A stretch of 64,000 bases of DNA from Nymphaea colorata (Eukaryota; Streptophyta; Magnoliopsida; Nymphaeales; Nymphaeaceae). Numbering within the stretch: position 1 is the first letter of the stretch; every line of letters begins with the position of its first letter. The DNA lies in NCBI RefSeq assembly GCF_008831285.2, contig NC_045142.1, forward strand, positions 12,788,716 through 12,852,715. The letters are read 5' to 3'. The notes below the pieces were generated by a model, which searched no databases, was not told the origin of the DNA, and was given only the letters and a program-made list of their open reading frames with translations. Below, piece by piece: positions 38,628 through 52,522 of this stretch. The translations under genes were made by a program, and so were the position numbers.

Positions 38628-39429
38628 CTAGTGGGGCACGCATATTCAAGTCTCTTTGGTATGCAGGCACTGCTAATTTGACATCCTCATGATCAACAAC
38701 TCCATATGCTTAAAGTCCATCCCTGTATAACAGGTTAACCAATCTCAGGATCGCATTTTCCTCAATTGGTTATCTTATTCTAAAAAATATAACTTCGTTC
38801 AACACGGCCCCCACTCTTTATGGTTATGCTCAGGCAAAAATGTATAAATGAAACAATAATCAAACGCAAATTATTTCACAAATCAGATATATTTTTATAA
38901 CTAGTTAGTCTTCCAAATTCTCGCTTGAAACTTTAAGGCCCGGTCAGCAAAAAATTAACATGTTTCCGTTATCAGCTTTGATGCCTACCAAAGTGGTCGT
39001 ATATGATTCACAACCTAACCACGGTGACTCCTTTTGGTTTTTTCAAGTCAACATGTTACTTGTGAGTTCTCAAAAATAAGGGGTGAAAGGGACTGGATGC
39101 CCAGAGAGAAGCGAAGTGCCCACAAAGGAGAGAACTAATAGTCTACTGCTCACTACTTCAGACCATCCGTAGGACACGTCAATGGGCATTTCACTCTACT
39201 TCGAAAGCAAAAGATCCAGAAGATTGCTTTTTAAACCTACCATAAAGCGACGCTGGTCAACATCTACTACCGTTCCTTGCGCTGTCCAGCACTCTAAGAA
39301 GCAAATTGAAGTTAAACTTCTTGGTAAATATTACAGCTGGAGCCAGCCTCGTCTATGAAGCGTGTAATATAAATAACATACATTGCAATTATAGTTTATT
39401 TTGGGGGAGATATACACGAAAGTGGTAGA

Positions 39430-39610
39430 AACCCCTCTTCTTTTTCCCCGTAATCCCCGAGGTACAGAGTGCTTTGAGACCTAGGTGAGAAACGAGACAC
39501 CCATCAATTTGAGAGTCGCACATCTACCGTTTGTAGTCCAAAAGAGTAGCACCCATAAGAATCGAACTGACCTTCGGACTTTCATCAGCCCACCATTTGT
39601 GCTACGCCCC
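39430..39610 (-). mobile_element. tRNA-derived SINE, minus strand
   Basis: On the minus strand the element starts GGGGCGTAGCACAAATGGTG (A-box-like TAGCACAAATGG) and has AGTTCGATTCT at 39568-39558, a good pol III B box, about 40 bp on. The body continues through ...CTCGGGGATTACGGGG. This order and spacing is typical of plant Au-like SINEs, with head wording like the copy near 11034. The 3' end is placed by the last G-rich block and may be off by some tens of bases. Confidence 0.6.
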
Positions 39611-39689
39611 TAGGAACATTTGCTTTGGGAACTTCATCTGTTAATGTGGTTGATAAATTAGTTGTATTCCCTTTGGAAATTTTGCGCTT

Positions 39690-40886
39690 ATAGTAAATAA
39701 CACCCATCAGATATTGATAGGAGCAATGATATGTGGCCATATCTTATGATACACATTGTAACTATTAATGTTTATGATAAGATAGTCCCACCGAGTTGGA
39801 TATAGGTTGCATCCTACCTGTATCATTTGTATCTTACGGGCGGGCCTTGTATCGTGCCATGTGGTGTGGTACACCCTATATTTGTATTTAGGATACAGAG
39901 TTGGTAGGTGAAAACCCACTGAAACCCTTATTTTCTTCTTTTGGGTTTTGAAAACACTCCTCACCGGACTCATGTACACCCTTATGAGCTGAGTGAGAAG
40001 AAGATGTTTGATTTGATGTTAGTTTTGCCTGTGGATGTTTGATTTGCAGTTTAAGAAAGAGATGTTTTTGTCCCCGAATTTCCTGCAGTTGAAAATGTCT
40101 TACCATTTGTTATTTGCATTGAACAAGTTCACCCTGGGAATATAAGACTTAACATTAAGCTCATGTCACGTTAAATTGATGAATGGTCATTTCTACAAGC
40201 GTATCTTTGTGTTACATGTTTTTCTTCATTTTTCTCTATTTTACTTTTTTGTTAAATTTAAAAAAAATGCAATATGTTACGATAGACTGCCTCTGTTGGC
40301 CCGATCCATACGGATTAAGGTACCTTCTTTACAACATTGGACCAGAGGGAGAAATTTCAAAATTAAATGAACATGATTCAAAATTGTCTTCGTGAACAGT
40401 TTAATGTTGGCCAGCATGCTAAACCGATAGCAAGCAACTTCCCCGTCTAAAACATCGTGAACTCAAACCGTCTTTAGTAGAGTTTGAGAAGATATGAAAT
40501 AGTAAAAACTATCAGAAGGGAAACTTGGTTATTGCACAAACAGTGCGGAATTCCAGAAGAACAGAAGGAACCTAATAGTGGATATAAGATTAACTACTTC
40601 ACGATACGGGCCAACATCAGAAATAGATATTATTTCTGCTTTTGTAACTCTTATTTTGGAAATGTGAAACTAAAAACAAGGAAACTGAGTAGCACATCAT
40701 GAAAATGCACCGTGTGCACCAGCTGCATTTTCTAGTACTCGCTGTAGACAACATCTGTTGGAAAATGTGATTTTATATCCCTTGGAGAAGACCATTGTTA
40801 TGTTGCATGAGGACTGGAATCTACGGAGTATTTAACACATATGCAATGCATATTTTTTCGTGAAATTGACTTAAGTTGAATATAGA
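39690..40886. other. Downstream flank of the reticulon gene
   Basis: No gene recognised. 39710-39900 has many gtatc/gatac words (tgatacac, ctgtatca, ttgtatct, ttgtatcg), looser than but reminiscent of the cluster at 280-468. The reticulon 3'UTR should occupy the last few hundred bases before 40887. Confidence 0.4.
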
Positions 40887-43800
40887 CTATGTAACTTTAT
40901 GCTTGGAGAGGCTCCTAGGCAATCTACTGATAATACTTTCATCCACCTTTCTGTAATGCTTTAAGATCTCTCTGTGCACCATTCCAGCATATCTACCAAC
41001 ATGATCCTCATACTTACTATACAATGCAGGTATTGTGACTGCAAATATAGTTCCTGCACCATCAAAATTTCAAGTGATGAAAGGCCATAGTACAAATATC
41101 ACAAATATCCTCAGATAAGGCTGTCGATCTTTTCTACCAACTAAAGACTAGAAGCATATCCGACTGCACTAACCATACCAACATATGCACTGAAAAGGTA
41201 AATACTTAACATGCAATGGTTGATCAGCATACCTCTAAATAATACACACAATATGAATCGTAATTACACACACACACACAAAAACAAGGCAACCAGATCC
41301 TGACAGCCAACTATTTGGATAACTCAAACAACTGAAACTATGTTCTAATAGTGGTCATTCTAGTCAAGGGAGCAACATTTTTCACATAATCTATTCCATA
41401 TTCTTGACTTGTGCATAATCTAACCTTGTATTCTTCCAATAACTTATTACTCTTGGCTTTTTACCTTATATAGCAATGTAGAACCAATGGTTTCCTTTAC
41501 TATGAGTAAGTCTTAGAAGTTTAGAACCCTTATCTCTTAAGTTCATGCCTTCTCATTTCTTGATGACCCTTAGCTTCCATCATACAAGTTGGTTTAAGTA
41601 ACAGCAAGTGGGAAGTAGAAAGCTCTACATCTACAGGTAAAGGGAATCATAAAGGACAAACTTATTAGGTACCCTGGCATTCTCCAATCTTCTAAGTTCT
41701 AAGAATAGTTTGGTAATTTTAAATCTAATTGTTGATTCTTTTTCTGTTTTCAGCTTTCTAAAGGATAATTTCAATCTCTTATAGTGTCAACAATTGGTTC
41801 TTCAATTTACTTGGTAAAATAAAATATGTGATTATTATTTTAGTAGCTAGAGAGAAATTCAAACAAAAAAATAATCAATTAACTCATTCTTATATTTTAC
41901 ATCCCCAAGGTCTATTTATTTTTTGAAACACTTGCATTCTCGAAATAATTAATGTCATTTTCTAACATTATAAGACTGATAACCCTTTTAAACTTCTGAA
42001 TATCCAATAAAAGCCCATGGAATAAACTTTGGTGCAACTTATCTTCTTTGTTATTCAAAACGTAGCATCAGACCTAAAAACTTTAAGCCTTTGGTAATTA
42101 GGCTCATATTTAAGAGCTTTGGAAAGGATTTTCATTTTGAGAAACCCATTGTATGTTACTGAGTTGTCTTTAGAAATTAGGACCTAGAAAGCACCAATTT
42201 CTCATTTTGTTGCTATTATTATTACAAAGTTACTGCTATCTTGTATTCAAAATTAAAAAATACTTTCAAAAATCTCATTGTAAGTAAAAGAATAAATATC
42301 ATACCTTCCAATGTTCAATAAATAAATTTTTACAAAATACATTAGTAAGTATACATTTTAAAACAAAAAACATATAAAAAAAGATTAAGCTAGAAAAATA
42401 AATAATAATAAATTTTGAAAGCTATATTAAACATTGTAAACATGTAATATTCATAAATATCATTATATATATGACAAGATTAGAAGCTTCTCTTTTGGAA
42501 TACCTAAGTTTGATCAGAAGCTTGTGCCTCCCTCTCAAGAACGTTTATGTCTCACCACCCATTTATTTTCCTTTCTTTTGATATTGTTGTAGTTGTGCCG
42601 ATAGGGTTCAATACAGCTTCCTTGCTTCAGTTGCACAAGAGTTTGCCTTCCTTATCTTTAGACAATGTAGTTAGCACGACTTGATTTAAAATGTTGATAC
42701 CACTACTGCTGTTGCATCCCTTATGTAGTTAGAATGCCAGGCGATCTTAGAAACACTCAATCAAAAAAGGAAAAGGCCCTTCTCAATAGCCTTAATTTGC
42801 CAGCTATGTTGGAGGAGAGCTTATAGCCACTGCCCCTTCGTCTATCTTCTTAATCTATCAGTAGAGCTCCTTGAAAACCATCCTTCCTGTCCAATTCGGA
42901 TATTCCTTGTCCTTGGTAAAAGAACTTTTGATATTGAATATCCAGCAAAGCTTCTTTTCCTGCTAACAATCATAGGTTTTAATAGCACTAGAGACCACAG
43001 CTCCTGCTTAGTGCCTTCATATATGCTCAAAACAAGGCATCCCTTGGTTTCCCAATCTATTGGAGCTAAAGGCTACCCAACATGCGTAGGAAGGGGGAGT
43101 TATCTTTTTCCTTTTTAAAGTTTAGCAGTGAACAGCCTTGACTTCCACTTTTAAAGGCTGTTCTGTGCAACAGAAACCTTCAGCATATTACCCAACTTTG
43201 ATTTGCGACGTTAGGTGAGCAGCAGCATTCTCTGGCGAGACGGCAGCTCTTTCCAGTGAAGGCACTTTTCTCCAAACAGATTTGTCAGTTTTTTTTCCAT
43301 TCTTTGATTGCCTATGCTCCAAAAAAAAATCCATTTGCTGTTTTCTTTTGTTTTCTCAGTTTTTTCCTTTTTCAAGATCCTTGTTTCTCTATATCTCTGC
43401 CTCATTCTCTTTCTCAGCATCTCCTCTTATTTTCCTAAGTTTCCTTCATAGTTTTGCAGTTTCACTAATCTTTCAGTTTGTTTTTTGTTTGAAAAGGACT
43501 ACAAAGATCGCATGGGTTCTTTGTTTGTGTACATACATAAGTGTGGACTATGGAAGCATGGATAATTTTGTTTCAAATCTCATTGTTTGGTGCATGTAAA
43601 TGTGTTTCACACTCGTACCAGTACCAGCACTCACACCAGCACCAGTACTGACCAGTACCCATGTGACAGTACTCCAAGTATCTTATCAGCTATGGTTTTT
43701 GGTGACAACACCTGGAGATATCCATGAAGCATAACAATCCAAGATGGTACATGGCTATAGTCGTCAAGACGGCTAACTCTACAAAAACAGCCAAGTATGT

Positions 43801-46800
43801 CAGGCAAAGAAAGGTGTCATGTAGTAACCGGTAGTCTTCTATCCAACAGCGCTTACCCTTGAACTGGTTATTCTTGTTGTGTTTATTTCATCAAGCATGG
43901 GTCACAAAAGCGAGGGTGTTAAAAGGCTTTCCTTTTCAGATGGCACATTTTCTGCTCCAATGGTCCAGTGTATTACTCCTAACACTTTTCTTAATGCATG
44001 ATTTTTGCAGCACATTTCACTCAAAAAGCAAACAGTGAAGGGACTTGGAAAAAAAAAACTGTTTAATGAATACCAGTCCAAGAGAGGACTGTACTTACAA
44101 AGAAAAGAAGTGAGCCTTCGGCCTCAAGTTAACAACAGAACGTTTTCCTGGAGTGACATCAAACTCAGCTTCTCTCAAGACTTGTGCAGGTGAATAAGGC
44201 ATGAATTAAGATGCCTAGTCTATTTGAGGCGCAATGCCTAAGAATAGAAGTGGCCATATGCCTCGTCCTTTTTTTTGTCAAGGAGAAATTGCCTACTCAC
44301 TTCCGACAAGTGGGCATTCTCTTTCACTCATTCTAGCACAACCGCAAAATTGGGGCTAACAAGAGTCGAACCCGATGCCTCCATGATCCAATAAAAAAAA
44401 AAAAGATGATAGTTGAGCAAAGATAAGCCACTTGCATACATTAACACATTCCAAAATAATCCTTTTAGGAGGGATAATTCATTTCGGGCTTGGGAAAGGC
44501 ACACTTTTATTCATTAAAGGCCATGCCTCTGCCCTATTAAATTTAGTGAGAATTTCATGACTATGTGGAAGTGAAAATTACAAATAAATGAAAAGCCCTA
44601 ACTGGTTCAAACTCAAGTATGAATTCTTATAAAAAATGACGATTTTTCCTCAACTTGATTCTCGCTATCTCATTACAGTGGCAATTCACCCTCCCGCCCT
44701 GTTCCAATTTCCAAACCATTTGGCTCAAGTTGAAATGATTCATTCCAGATCAATGACAACTCCAAAAACTAGTCTCTCACACTTTTATTTTATTAATTTC
44801 TCTAGTATTTGGAGATATGATTTTGGGTGAACATATCCTTTAAACATTTCCAAGCCTCTAGCGTTTTTATAACAAATGAAACTAGAGAATTTTTTAAGTT
44901 CAATACAACTAATTGTGCAAGTTAAAATTTTTGGATTTTTCATTTCTTGCTCGTCAAAGATTTTTATAGTGATCAATCAATCACCTAGGGCATTTTGCCT
45001 TTCTTCTCCATCTAGGTACTTTCTGCTTCACTATCAACCTTGACTAATTTAAGTATAATTCAAAAATTGCACCTCATATGTATCCCCAAAGGCCTAGACG
45101 TATTATGTATGTCTGAAATGTACCACCTAAACAGTTTTATGTATGCCTGGAATGTTCCATCTAAACAGTCCAGTTGTTCCTACCAATCTTGAAGGTGGTG
45201 ACAAAGTTGGTGTCATTGGAGTTTTATTGAATAAAATCACTTACTGAAGAAGCCCTTAAGAACTTGAACAATAGAGTATCTCAAACTAGAACTTCCTTCA
45301 ATTAGCACGAACTTGTCAATACCTCTATAAACCGGACTAAGCTATGATACCATACAAAAAACCTCACAAGATAGGCCCAACAATAGATCAAAGACAAAGG
45401 GAGTAATAGCAGTCAAGGCCAATCCCTAATGCACTCTCACAATCTATGTAATATAGGTATGGGCATAGATGCTGGTATGAGTGCAGGTGCGAAGTACTTT
45501 AAAAAATATTGGGTACAAGAAGATACACACACACACACACACATGTATATATTAGATCTTAACAGAACGGAAAACAAATAGGTTAAAGAGGAGAATTGTA
45601 CAAGCAGAGCAGCAAAAGGAACTGGCAGGACAAAGTATAGAAGATGTTGGGAAAACAGACCAAAAACCAGCATACATGCATAGTTTGTTCCAAAAAAAAA
45701 AAAAAAAAAAAAAAAACTAAAATTTGGACGATTTTGGACTCAGTCAACTTTGACCAAGACCAAAATTGGACAGATTTAACCTGAGGGGCATTGACTGCAC
45801 CTGAAACGGTCAACCCTGCACCCAATCAGTGTCCGAGGCAGTACCATTACCTGTGCCAACTGGTGACGGCACTGGTACTTCACTCCAATAGGAGTGTCCG
45901 TGTGACATAGCTGATAATGTAGTACTAGTAAGGCACAATACAAAAGATAAAAAGTAATCAACAGGATTGATCATAAAATGTTTAGAAGACCATTCAAGTT
46001 AGAAGATGGTTCTGCCCCCTATATATACAACCAGCAAAGTAGGGAGCAAGCCATTGGCTAGCTCCCAACAACTTGAAATGGAGCAGTTGGGGCTAGACAA
46101 TTGCTAGTCAACCATGGTCAAGATCCAATATTGAACAAAACAAAATCAGAAAATAATACAAAAACAAAATCTAAAAACAGAAGTAAAAAATAAACACACA
46201 TTTAACCTATACACAATATATGAATATATTATTGTTCACATACGTATATGTAATAATCTTCATAAACATAAACTTGGTATGTACATATGAACACCAGCTG
46301 CTTTTTAGGCACGTCTGTGTAATATTAATAGGAAATACGACTCCTTAAAACCAGCTCCATGCGGTTGCAATTAGGCTCCACGATGATTACAATGAACCCA
46401 AAAAACACAGAAAGGCAAGAGTCCCTAGATTACTTCAAAGTTCAAACATGCTCAAAAGTATGCCCATTTCTCATTGAGTAGGGAAGTGTATTTGTGATGC
46501 TGGAAAGTCTATTGCTGGGACAAACTCATCAAATATTCACTAAATTTCAGCATCATCTAGAACATTATTCTGACCTCTTTGAAAAACATAGATGGCACTG
46601 AATGCATGATTTAACAGATATCCTTTCATAAGTAGTCCATCATGAATGCATCCAAAAATTTAAAGCATGGCAAGAAAGAAACAAGCAAGTCTTTCTACAC
46701 AGGCCAGTCTTGCTTCTCCTTTGCTATTGCTTTTCATGCTATTATCAGAACAACTGAAACCAAATATGAGCAATGAAAGATAATAGAACAAAAAGATTGC

Positions 46801-49800
46801 AAGACAAGACAACCATAGAAAATAAAACATAAGGTAATATACTAAGATTTTTCCATATCACATGGTAGATTTACTTCCACCAAACCAAACTGAGTTAATG
46901 ACCACATTCACATTCCTATTTTGATGCATGGAATGTAGAGACAAACCAATCTGACCAATTCCTTTAAGAAGATAACACAAAATTTAAAATTTAAAATTGA
47001 AGAATAGGAAATGAGAAAAAGGAAAATAATAACAGGAAAAATTTTTGAACAAGCAATGGATGTTCCTTACCAATGTATGCCAAGGTAAAGAAAGAAAAAG
47101 AGCCCCCAAGAATTGACAGTAGCCACAGGCAGAATACCACCTACCAGATAATAAATATCTACCATTAGTAAGAAACTACACATATAAACAACAAAATATT
47201 GAAAAAAAATAAAAAAATATTTGTGAGCTGTGTCTAGTTGCTAAATACCTTGAAAAAGATCTTGAAATCCTTTCCAAGAGTAATATCATGGGCCATTAAA
47301 CACATATAGTTTATTTTAACACGAAAAAAAGCAGCGGCATTATTCACCATGTCTTCTGATAAGACTAATTCTGGCAGTGGCTGAAGTTGTCTGTCAAGGA
47401 GAAATGACAAAGGAAGAGAAAAGAAACATCAATAATACATAATGCCAAGAAACACACGGAACCAAGAGTAATCAATGTCAAAGCCCTACTTGTTCAAGAG
47501 AACAGCACCGTTTGCTCGTATAAAGAGGACCACAACTAAAACCAATAGAACATCAGAGCAAACTGATACAAAAGACAATCCTGAACGTTCAAAAAGTAAC
47601 CAAGCAATTGTTGCTACAATTATGATGGCAAATGGTACCCCCCTCCATTTCCAAAATATAACATCTGCACCTAAACAAAAAACAGGTACAATCAGAAAAT
47701 TATATCTCAGAAAACAGTTAGCTGAATACTACATTAAACTAAAAATAATGCAGGAAAACCAAAGGAGTTGAACAAAATGTTGGCACATTAAATTTATTTC
47801 ATCAAGAAAAAAATGACCTTGTAAATCAGTTTTTAAATTCAAGATGTCTCACAACATTCAAGCAACAGAACAAAAAGGATCATGACTTCTGCTCTTACTT
47901 CCAGATGACTAAATAATCTGTCACTGACTAATCTCTGTACTTGGATGACACCAAAAACCCCAGGTTTTAAACCTGATTTTGGATATCAAACCAGGTTTAG
48001 CTCCGAAACTTAGTTTCATTAATTGACTGTTAAAAATATCCTAGTTGATATTATGTTATGACACAATATATCCTGATTTGGCACTGCAAAGTAATGATTG
48101 AAACCATTATTACCAACTAAAAAATAAAGCAAAAAACAATTTCTGAGCTGCTATTGGTATGCCGTTTATGGCTTAAAACTTGAAGATATACAACTGATGC
48201 ATCATAATTAAAGAAATACAACTTGCGCTTAGAGAGCTACTATCTCATTATTTGTGTACCATATAAAATATTGAACCAACAAAAGTTTCTTAAACTTTTT
48301 CAGATTCTATTTGTCTTACAAGAGATAGTCCAAAATCGTTTTGGTATTTTGATGAAGCATAGAATTAATGCAAGCAATAATATGACATGCTCATCAAGGA
48401 GGGTTTTGGATATGCAGATCAACCAGCCAAAAAAGTCAAGTGTTCTTTAACCAGAAACCTCATGCACAAAAACGTTCAAGACCAGCTTCTATTCCAATAA
48501 GAATATAAATTGCAGTACCAATAGTATGTGTGCACAACATATGCACCTACAGATCTCACCCACTAAGATATGCATTTTTTCTTCTTCTTTTGTGTTTTGG
48601 CATTGGTTTTGAGCAGCTCTTTATTGGATGGGTATCAGATGGTTGTATGGTGCTCTGAAAGCAACCAGTGACTATTGATTTAGGTAGTGAGGTGGTCAAC
48701 CAGCTAGGTGAATGGGCAGCTAGGGGGGTTGCTTTAAGAATGGTGGAACTGTGTCATTTGCCCCAAAAGTACCCTTATGAGAGAAGAAAAAAAACTTAAT
48801 TAATGGACAAAAATGGACTTGGTGAACTTTGAGTCTAAAAAAGGATGGATATGGCCATGGTGCATTGACCGCATCCGATGTAGGTTGACCATGTTCAGGC
48901 TGTGTCAAGGACACAACCTACCCAGCTGCATTTCCTATTCAGGAAAGCAACAACATCACTCATGCGATGGTGCACCCATTAAGAAGAAGCAAATGAAAGC
49001 ATTTCCTATTCAAATCAGATTTTCCTGAAGCCAAGTCAGGGATGATTGGTCTTTCCTCGGCCATACTTGGCAAGCCTGTCAATGGACTCAGATCACCTGA
49101 CTACTATTTCATGGATCAACGAGTTGACTAGGCCAACTCCTATGGGTCAACCCCAGGTGATAAATTCTTATGGTATGTCTTTTGCTATAAAATGATGATG
49201 TAGTTGTATAAAATAACAAGCAAGTAGTCAAGTAAATACAATCAAATAACAATAGTTTACAAAACATAATTCCAAAACATTGTCAAAAATATGGTCCGCG
49301 AGAAAGTATCAGTGAGGTTTTTCTCAGGTATTTTTCAATGAAGTCTTTCTTGGGGAAATTATGGGAAAAATATCGACAAATTTGTGAAAAATAAAAATCA
49401 TAAAAATTAGAGAAAATAAAATAAATGAAAAAAAATAATAAGTTTGCCAAAAAAATCATAGAAAAATTATGAAAAAAAACACAAAAAAATGCAAGATTCA
49501 TTTTTGCCAAGATCATAAAAATCTCGTGAGGTTTTCTCGATATTTCTGTTTTACTTGTTTTTCTTGTAAATATCGTGAGATTTTCGATGATCCCTTGATA
49601 TCTGTGACAGACTGACGGTGCTCCAAAGCAAGAACAACTCAAAAAAACATGCATTAAATTAATTTTTTTTTATTATACAACTATAGTTTATTTGTCAGTG
49701 ATATTGAGTTGAGTTTGAATTGATGTTGAAGGCCAATGTGGAGCAGATTCAACTGATTTGGCTGATCCAGATCAAGTCCTCTAGGATTCGGTTGCATTTG

Positions 49801-51693
49801 GGTCAATAAATGACATATGACCCAATCCCTTGGCAATTGACTCCCTTGAAAATCTAAGTTGATGAGGGCAACTCGTGAGTGAATTCACCAAGTTTTCCAA
49901 CTATATTCCCAACTTCTCACTTTTTCTGGTTTTTTAGAAGTGGCAAGACCACATTATAGAATGTGCTTGTACAGTGGACTTCTTTGTGGCTATCAATGGA
50001 AAAACAAGTAACCCGTTTAGGAGCTCGAGACCGATTAGATAAGGGAATCTAATTTTCTACTTACTCATTCCTGCCAGTGATGGAGAGGCTATGTAGATGG
50101 TTGAAATTGGTGTGGTCAGAGGCAAAATTATTCTGCTCTCAGGATTGTTAGGTTACAAGGACTTGGCATAGGCACCACAATCGAGTGGACAAAATTCAGG
50201 TGCAAGTGTGCATTTAGTGTAGCCTTGACTTAGTCAAGACGAGTCTGATGCTTGACTAAGTCCATAGGCATAATCATCCAAAATTTAGGGCTTTTTTTTT
50301 AGTTCATTGTGTACAAATATGGTAAACAGCCTTCAAGAGTCAAAGACCATTCTCCTATTGCCTGCAAAATCCTCCGGCATCTAAGCTATCTTTGATTTCC
50401 AGCAACCTTCTCCATCAAGGCAGCAACTTTCTCTAACAAGCACACTCATCCCAGGTAACCTTTTTAATTTTTCTTTCTTTCTTCAATTGTGTGTGCTCCA
50501 AGAGAAAAGCAACAATGTTGACTTGTTGTTCTTCTTCTCCTGTAGTGATTTCTCGTTTTGCATTTCTTCTCCATGTTCTCTGCTTCATTTGTTTAGGTGT
50601 TCTTTATAGAGCAGTGGAGATGTCAATCATTTGTTTGTTCAACATGAATTTGCTATTTCTATTTGGTGAAAGGTGTGCTCCTTTTTCAGATGTCTGCTAA
50701 AGAGCTGAAAAAGTAAGAGGAAGCTTCTAATCTAATTAAACAAAAAAAAAAATTGCTGGCTGTTTTTCAGAGTACTGTAAGAAAATTTTGGGAGTTGTTT
50801 GAAAATGTTTGCACAAATAAGGTTCATGCATATGATATCACCAATCGGGTTAAGCATCGCTTCATGACTCACTTAAGTCTTTAAAACATAGCTTTCTTGC
50901 ATTCAATTAATGCAGTTTGTTGAGAATTGATGCCGCTTGACATTTTCAGAAAATAGGAGAAACGGATGAGCAGTTTCACTATCAGGATTGTTGCAACTCA
51001 ATTTTGATTTATGTTGGATCCCTCCTCAAAGAAGATTCTAATCTTCTATGATTCTACGAATAATAGGAACTGGAGTGCCTGATAAGATCTTAAAGCTGCT
51101 CAACGCCAACAATCTATTCCCATTCTAAATGTCCCAAAAGGATCAGGCTGAAGGAAGACAAGCTTCAGAGGGTACTATATCTGACTTATTTGAGAAGCTG
51201 ATCAAGCTTGGAGGTGTAATGTAAAGCTACTTACAAGCAAAACAACATGATGGCAGAGAAGCATGCATGTGTTGGCATGATTGCCGTTCCAAGAAGTTGG
51301 AGGGACAAACTCCCAGACTGGCTACCATCTAGTCTAGATTTGTAATACCATGAAATGTTCAGGTCAAGGTGTGCCTAACCCCATCTTGCCAGTCAAAATA
51401 CAAGATAGAGAAAGCTAAAACATTCTACTCATTGTCATTCACTAAAATGGGTTCAACATCTAAGGGGATGGTGGAGGAAAGAAGGGGCTGAAGAGAATGC
51501 AGAAGAGGGTCGACCATGAATGTGGAGAGAACTTGGGGAGAGAGGGGACCAGTTTGTCGTCGACCCTTTCTTTTTGCCTTCACTTTTGTGTCATTTAGCA
51601 ATTCTAACCTTTTTAACTCTCCGACTTATGCCAATCAAACACAATGGCCATTCTAGGTTTCCAAGGCTCATACAATCTGGAAGTTAAGCAGGC

Positions 51694-51739
<46 letters not shown>

Positions 51740-52522
51740 TCTTGGGTTCAGATGGTTGAACCCTTCTGATGCTGTGGATCATCTCCCAGATTATGCTGTT
51801 GCTTCTCTTTCAGATGGGGATCCTTCATCATGAATTATGTTGGTTGAATGCCCTCGTATAGGACCGTGAAAAACTTTTGTTTTCGTGGTTCGAGCAGAAG
51901 ATTTGGTATCCCCGGATTACAACAAGAACAATTACTCAACCTGATGAGCCTGTAAAAGGAATTATAGCATTGCTGAGGTCGCTAGAACATGAATAAAGCG
52001 AATTCTCAATAGAGAAATTACAACGTCGAGGAGCGAGCTTGAAAAAGTATCTGCGCACGTAAACAAAAAGGAAAGGGTAGCTTATAGTTGACTAGTTCAT
52101 ATAGGCAAACAACTGTGACTGGGCAGGCCTCAGTGAATTAGACCAAGAGTAACAAAGCAATCTTGCTATTGTCTAAGTCAAAAGCGTGAACGAGTTACAA
52201 CCAAACACACCATGCACTAATGCAGCAGAACACCAAAGGGTTAAAAAATGAAAAGGTTCTCCCGAAAGCCCCGTCAAGCAAGAGGACCCATCAAAACAAA
52301 AGAATTAGAAGAAAGAACCCAACGACGCAGAAAAACAGTTCGCAGAGTACCTTTTCCACCGCCAACAACTGCACGTGTAGACCGCTGTCTGTAGCCTCCT
52401 GCAGATGACTGGTCATTCGCCTCCGAACTGACCGTGGTTGAAGAGCAACACGGCTCCATTATTTTATCCTTTCGCCAATGAAGATTTGCTTCGCTGTTGG
52501 ACAAATCTTGCGAGCTCTCCAT
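40887..52522 (-). CDS. RTNLB: Reticulon-like protein (RTNLB family), 243 aa, five exons
   Basis: ER membrane protein that bends tubules by family; topology is two hydrophobic hairpins. Exons in gene order: 52522-52351, 47670-47490, 47390-47249, 47140-47071 and 41053-40887 (stop TAG 40889-40887); total 732 nt, phases consistent, all introns GT-AG. The N-terminal 57 residues are acidic to basic and soluble ([20 protein letters not shown]...). The reticulon domain starts at [10 protein letters not shown]; hairpin one is about residues 69-115 ([13 protein letters not shown] ... [12 protein letters not shown]). Then comes the conserved loop [20 protein letters not shown] and [16 protein letters not shown], hairpin two ([15 protein letters not shown] ... 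[19 protein letters not shown], ~162-200), and the tail [13 protein letters not shown]. Introns 1 and 4 (4.7 and 6.0 kb) hold repeats. The subgroup within plant RTNLBs is not settled. The start is the first ATG of the N-terminal exon. Confidence 0.94.
41330..42250 (-). pseudogene. Ty1/copia pol remnant in reticulon intron 4
   Basis: On the minus strand, 42110-41925 reads like the end of a copia integrase in shifting frames (PNYQRLKVF, then GYS...KGYQ). 41440-41340 reads [20 protein letters not shown], the start of copia reverse transcriptase. Both are broken by stops and frame changes, and the 470 bp between is unreadable. No LTRs were found. It is on the same strand as the host gene, within an intron. 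Confidence 0.7.
42251..45443. other. Reticulon intron 4, no further gene
   Basis: AT-rich intronic DNA. 43607-43690 carries words of the hAT MITE family (agtacccatgtgacagtac). A B-box-like GGTTCGACTC on the minus strand near 44365 stands alone without an A box. No exon is recognised. Confidence 0.4.
45444..45910. mobile_element. hAT MITE, copy C (467 bp), in reticulon intron 4
   Basis: The left end CTATGTAATATAGGTATGG and the reverse complement of the right end, CTATGTCACACGGACACTC, pair as in copies A and B. The flanks CTCACAAT (45436-45443) and CTGATAAT (45911-45918) agree at 6 of 8. The interior includes a (CA)n run (45525-45543) and a 27-base poly-A (about 45690-45716). Confidence 0.65.
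47671..52350. other. Reticulon intron 1 with repeats
   Basis: 4.7-kb intron. 49260-49620 holds a repeat related to the interior of hAT MITE copy A (ccaaaacattgtcaaaaat, then gaggtttttctcaggta) followed by aaatatcg/ctcgtgaggttttctcg words. 48830-48960 has wording of the same family. A (TA)n(CA)n microsatellite is at 51694-51739. I recognise no coding sequence. Confidence 0.45.
51694..51739. repeat. (TA)n(CA)n microsatellite
   Basis: TA units pass directly into CA units after gcctatata. Confidence 0.95.

Noticed and set aside
44280-44400. SINE or tRNA gene on the minus strand
   Set aside because: A good B-box-like word is present but there is no A box upstream and no cloverleaf.
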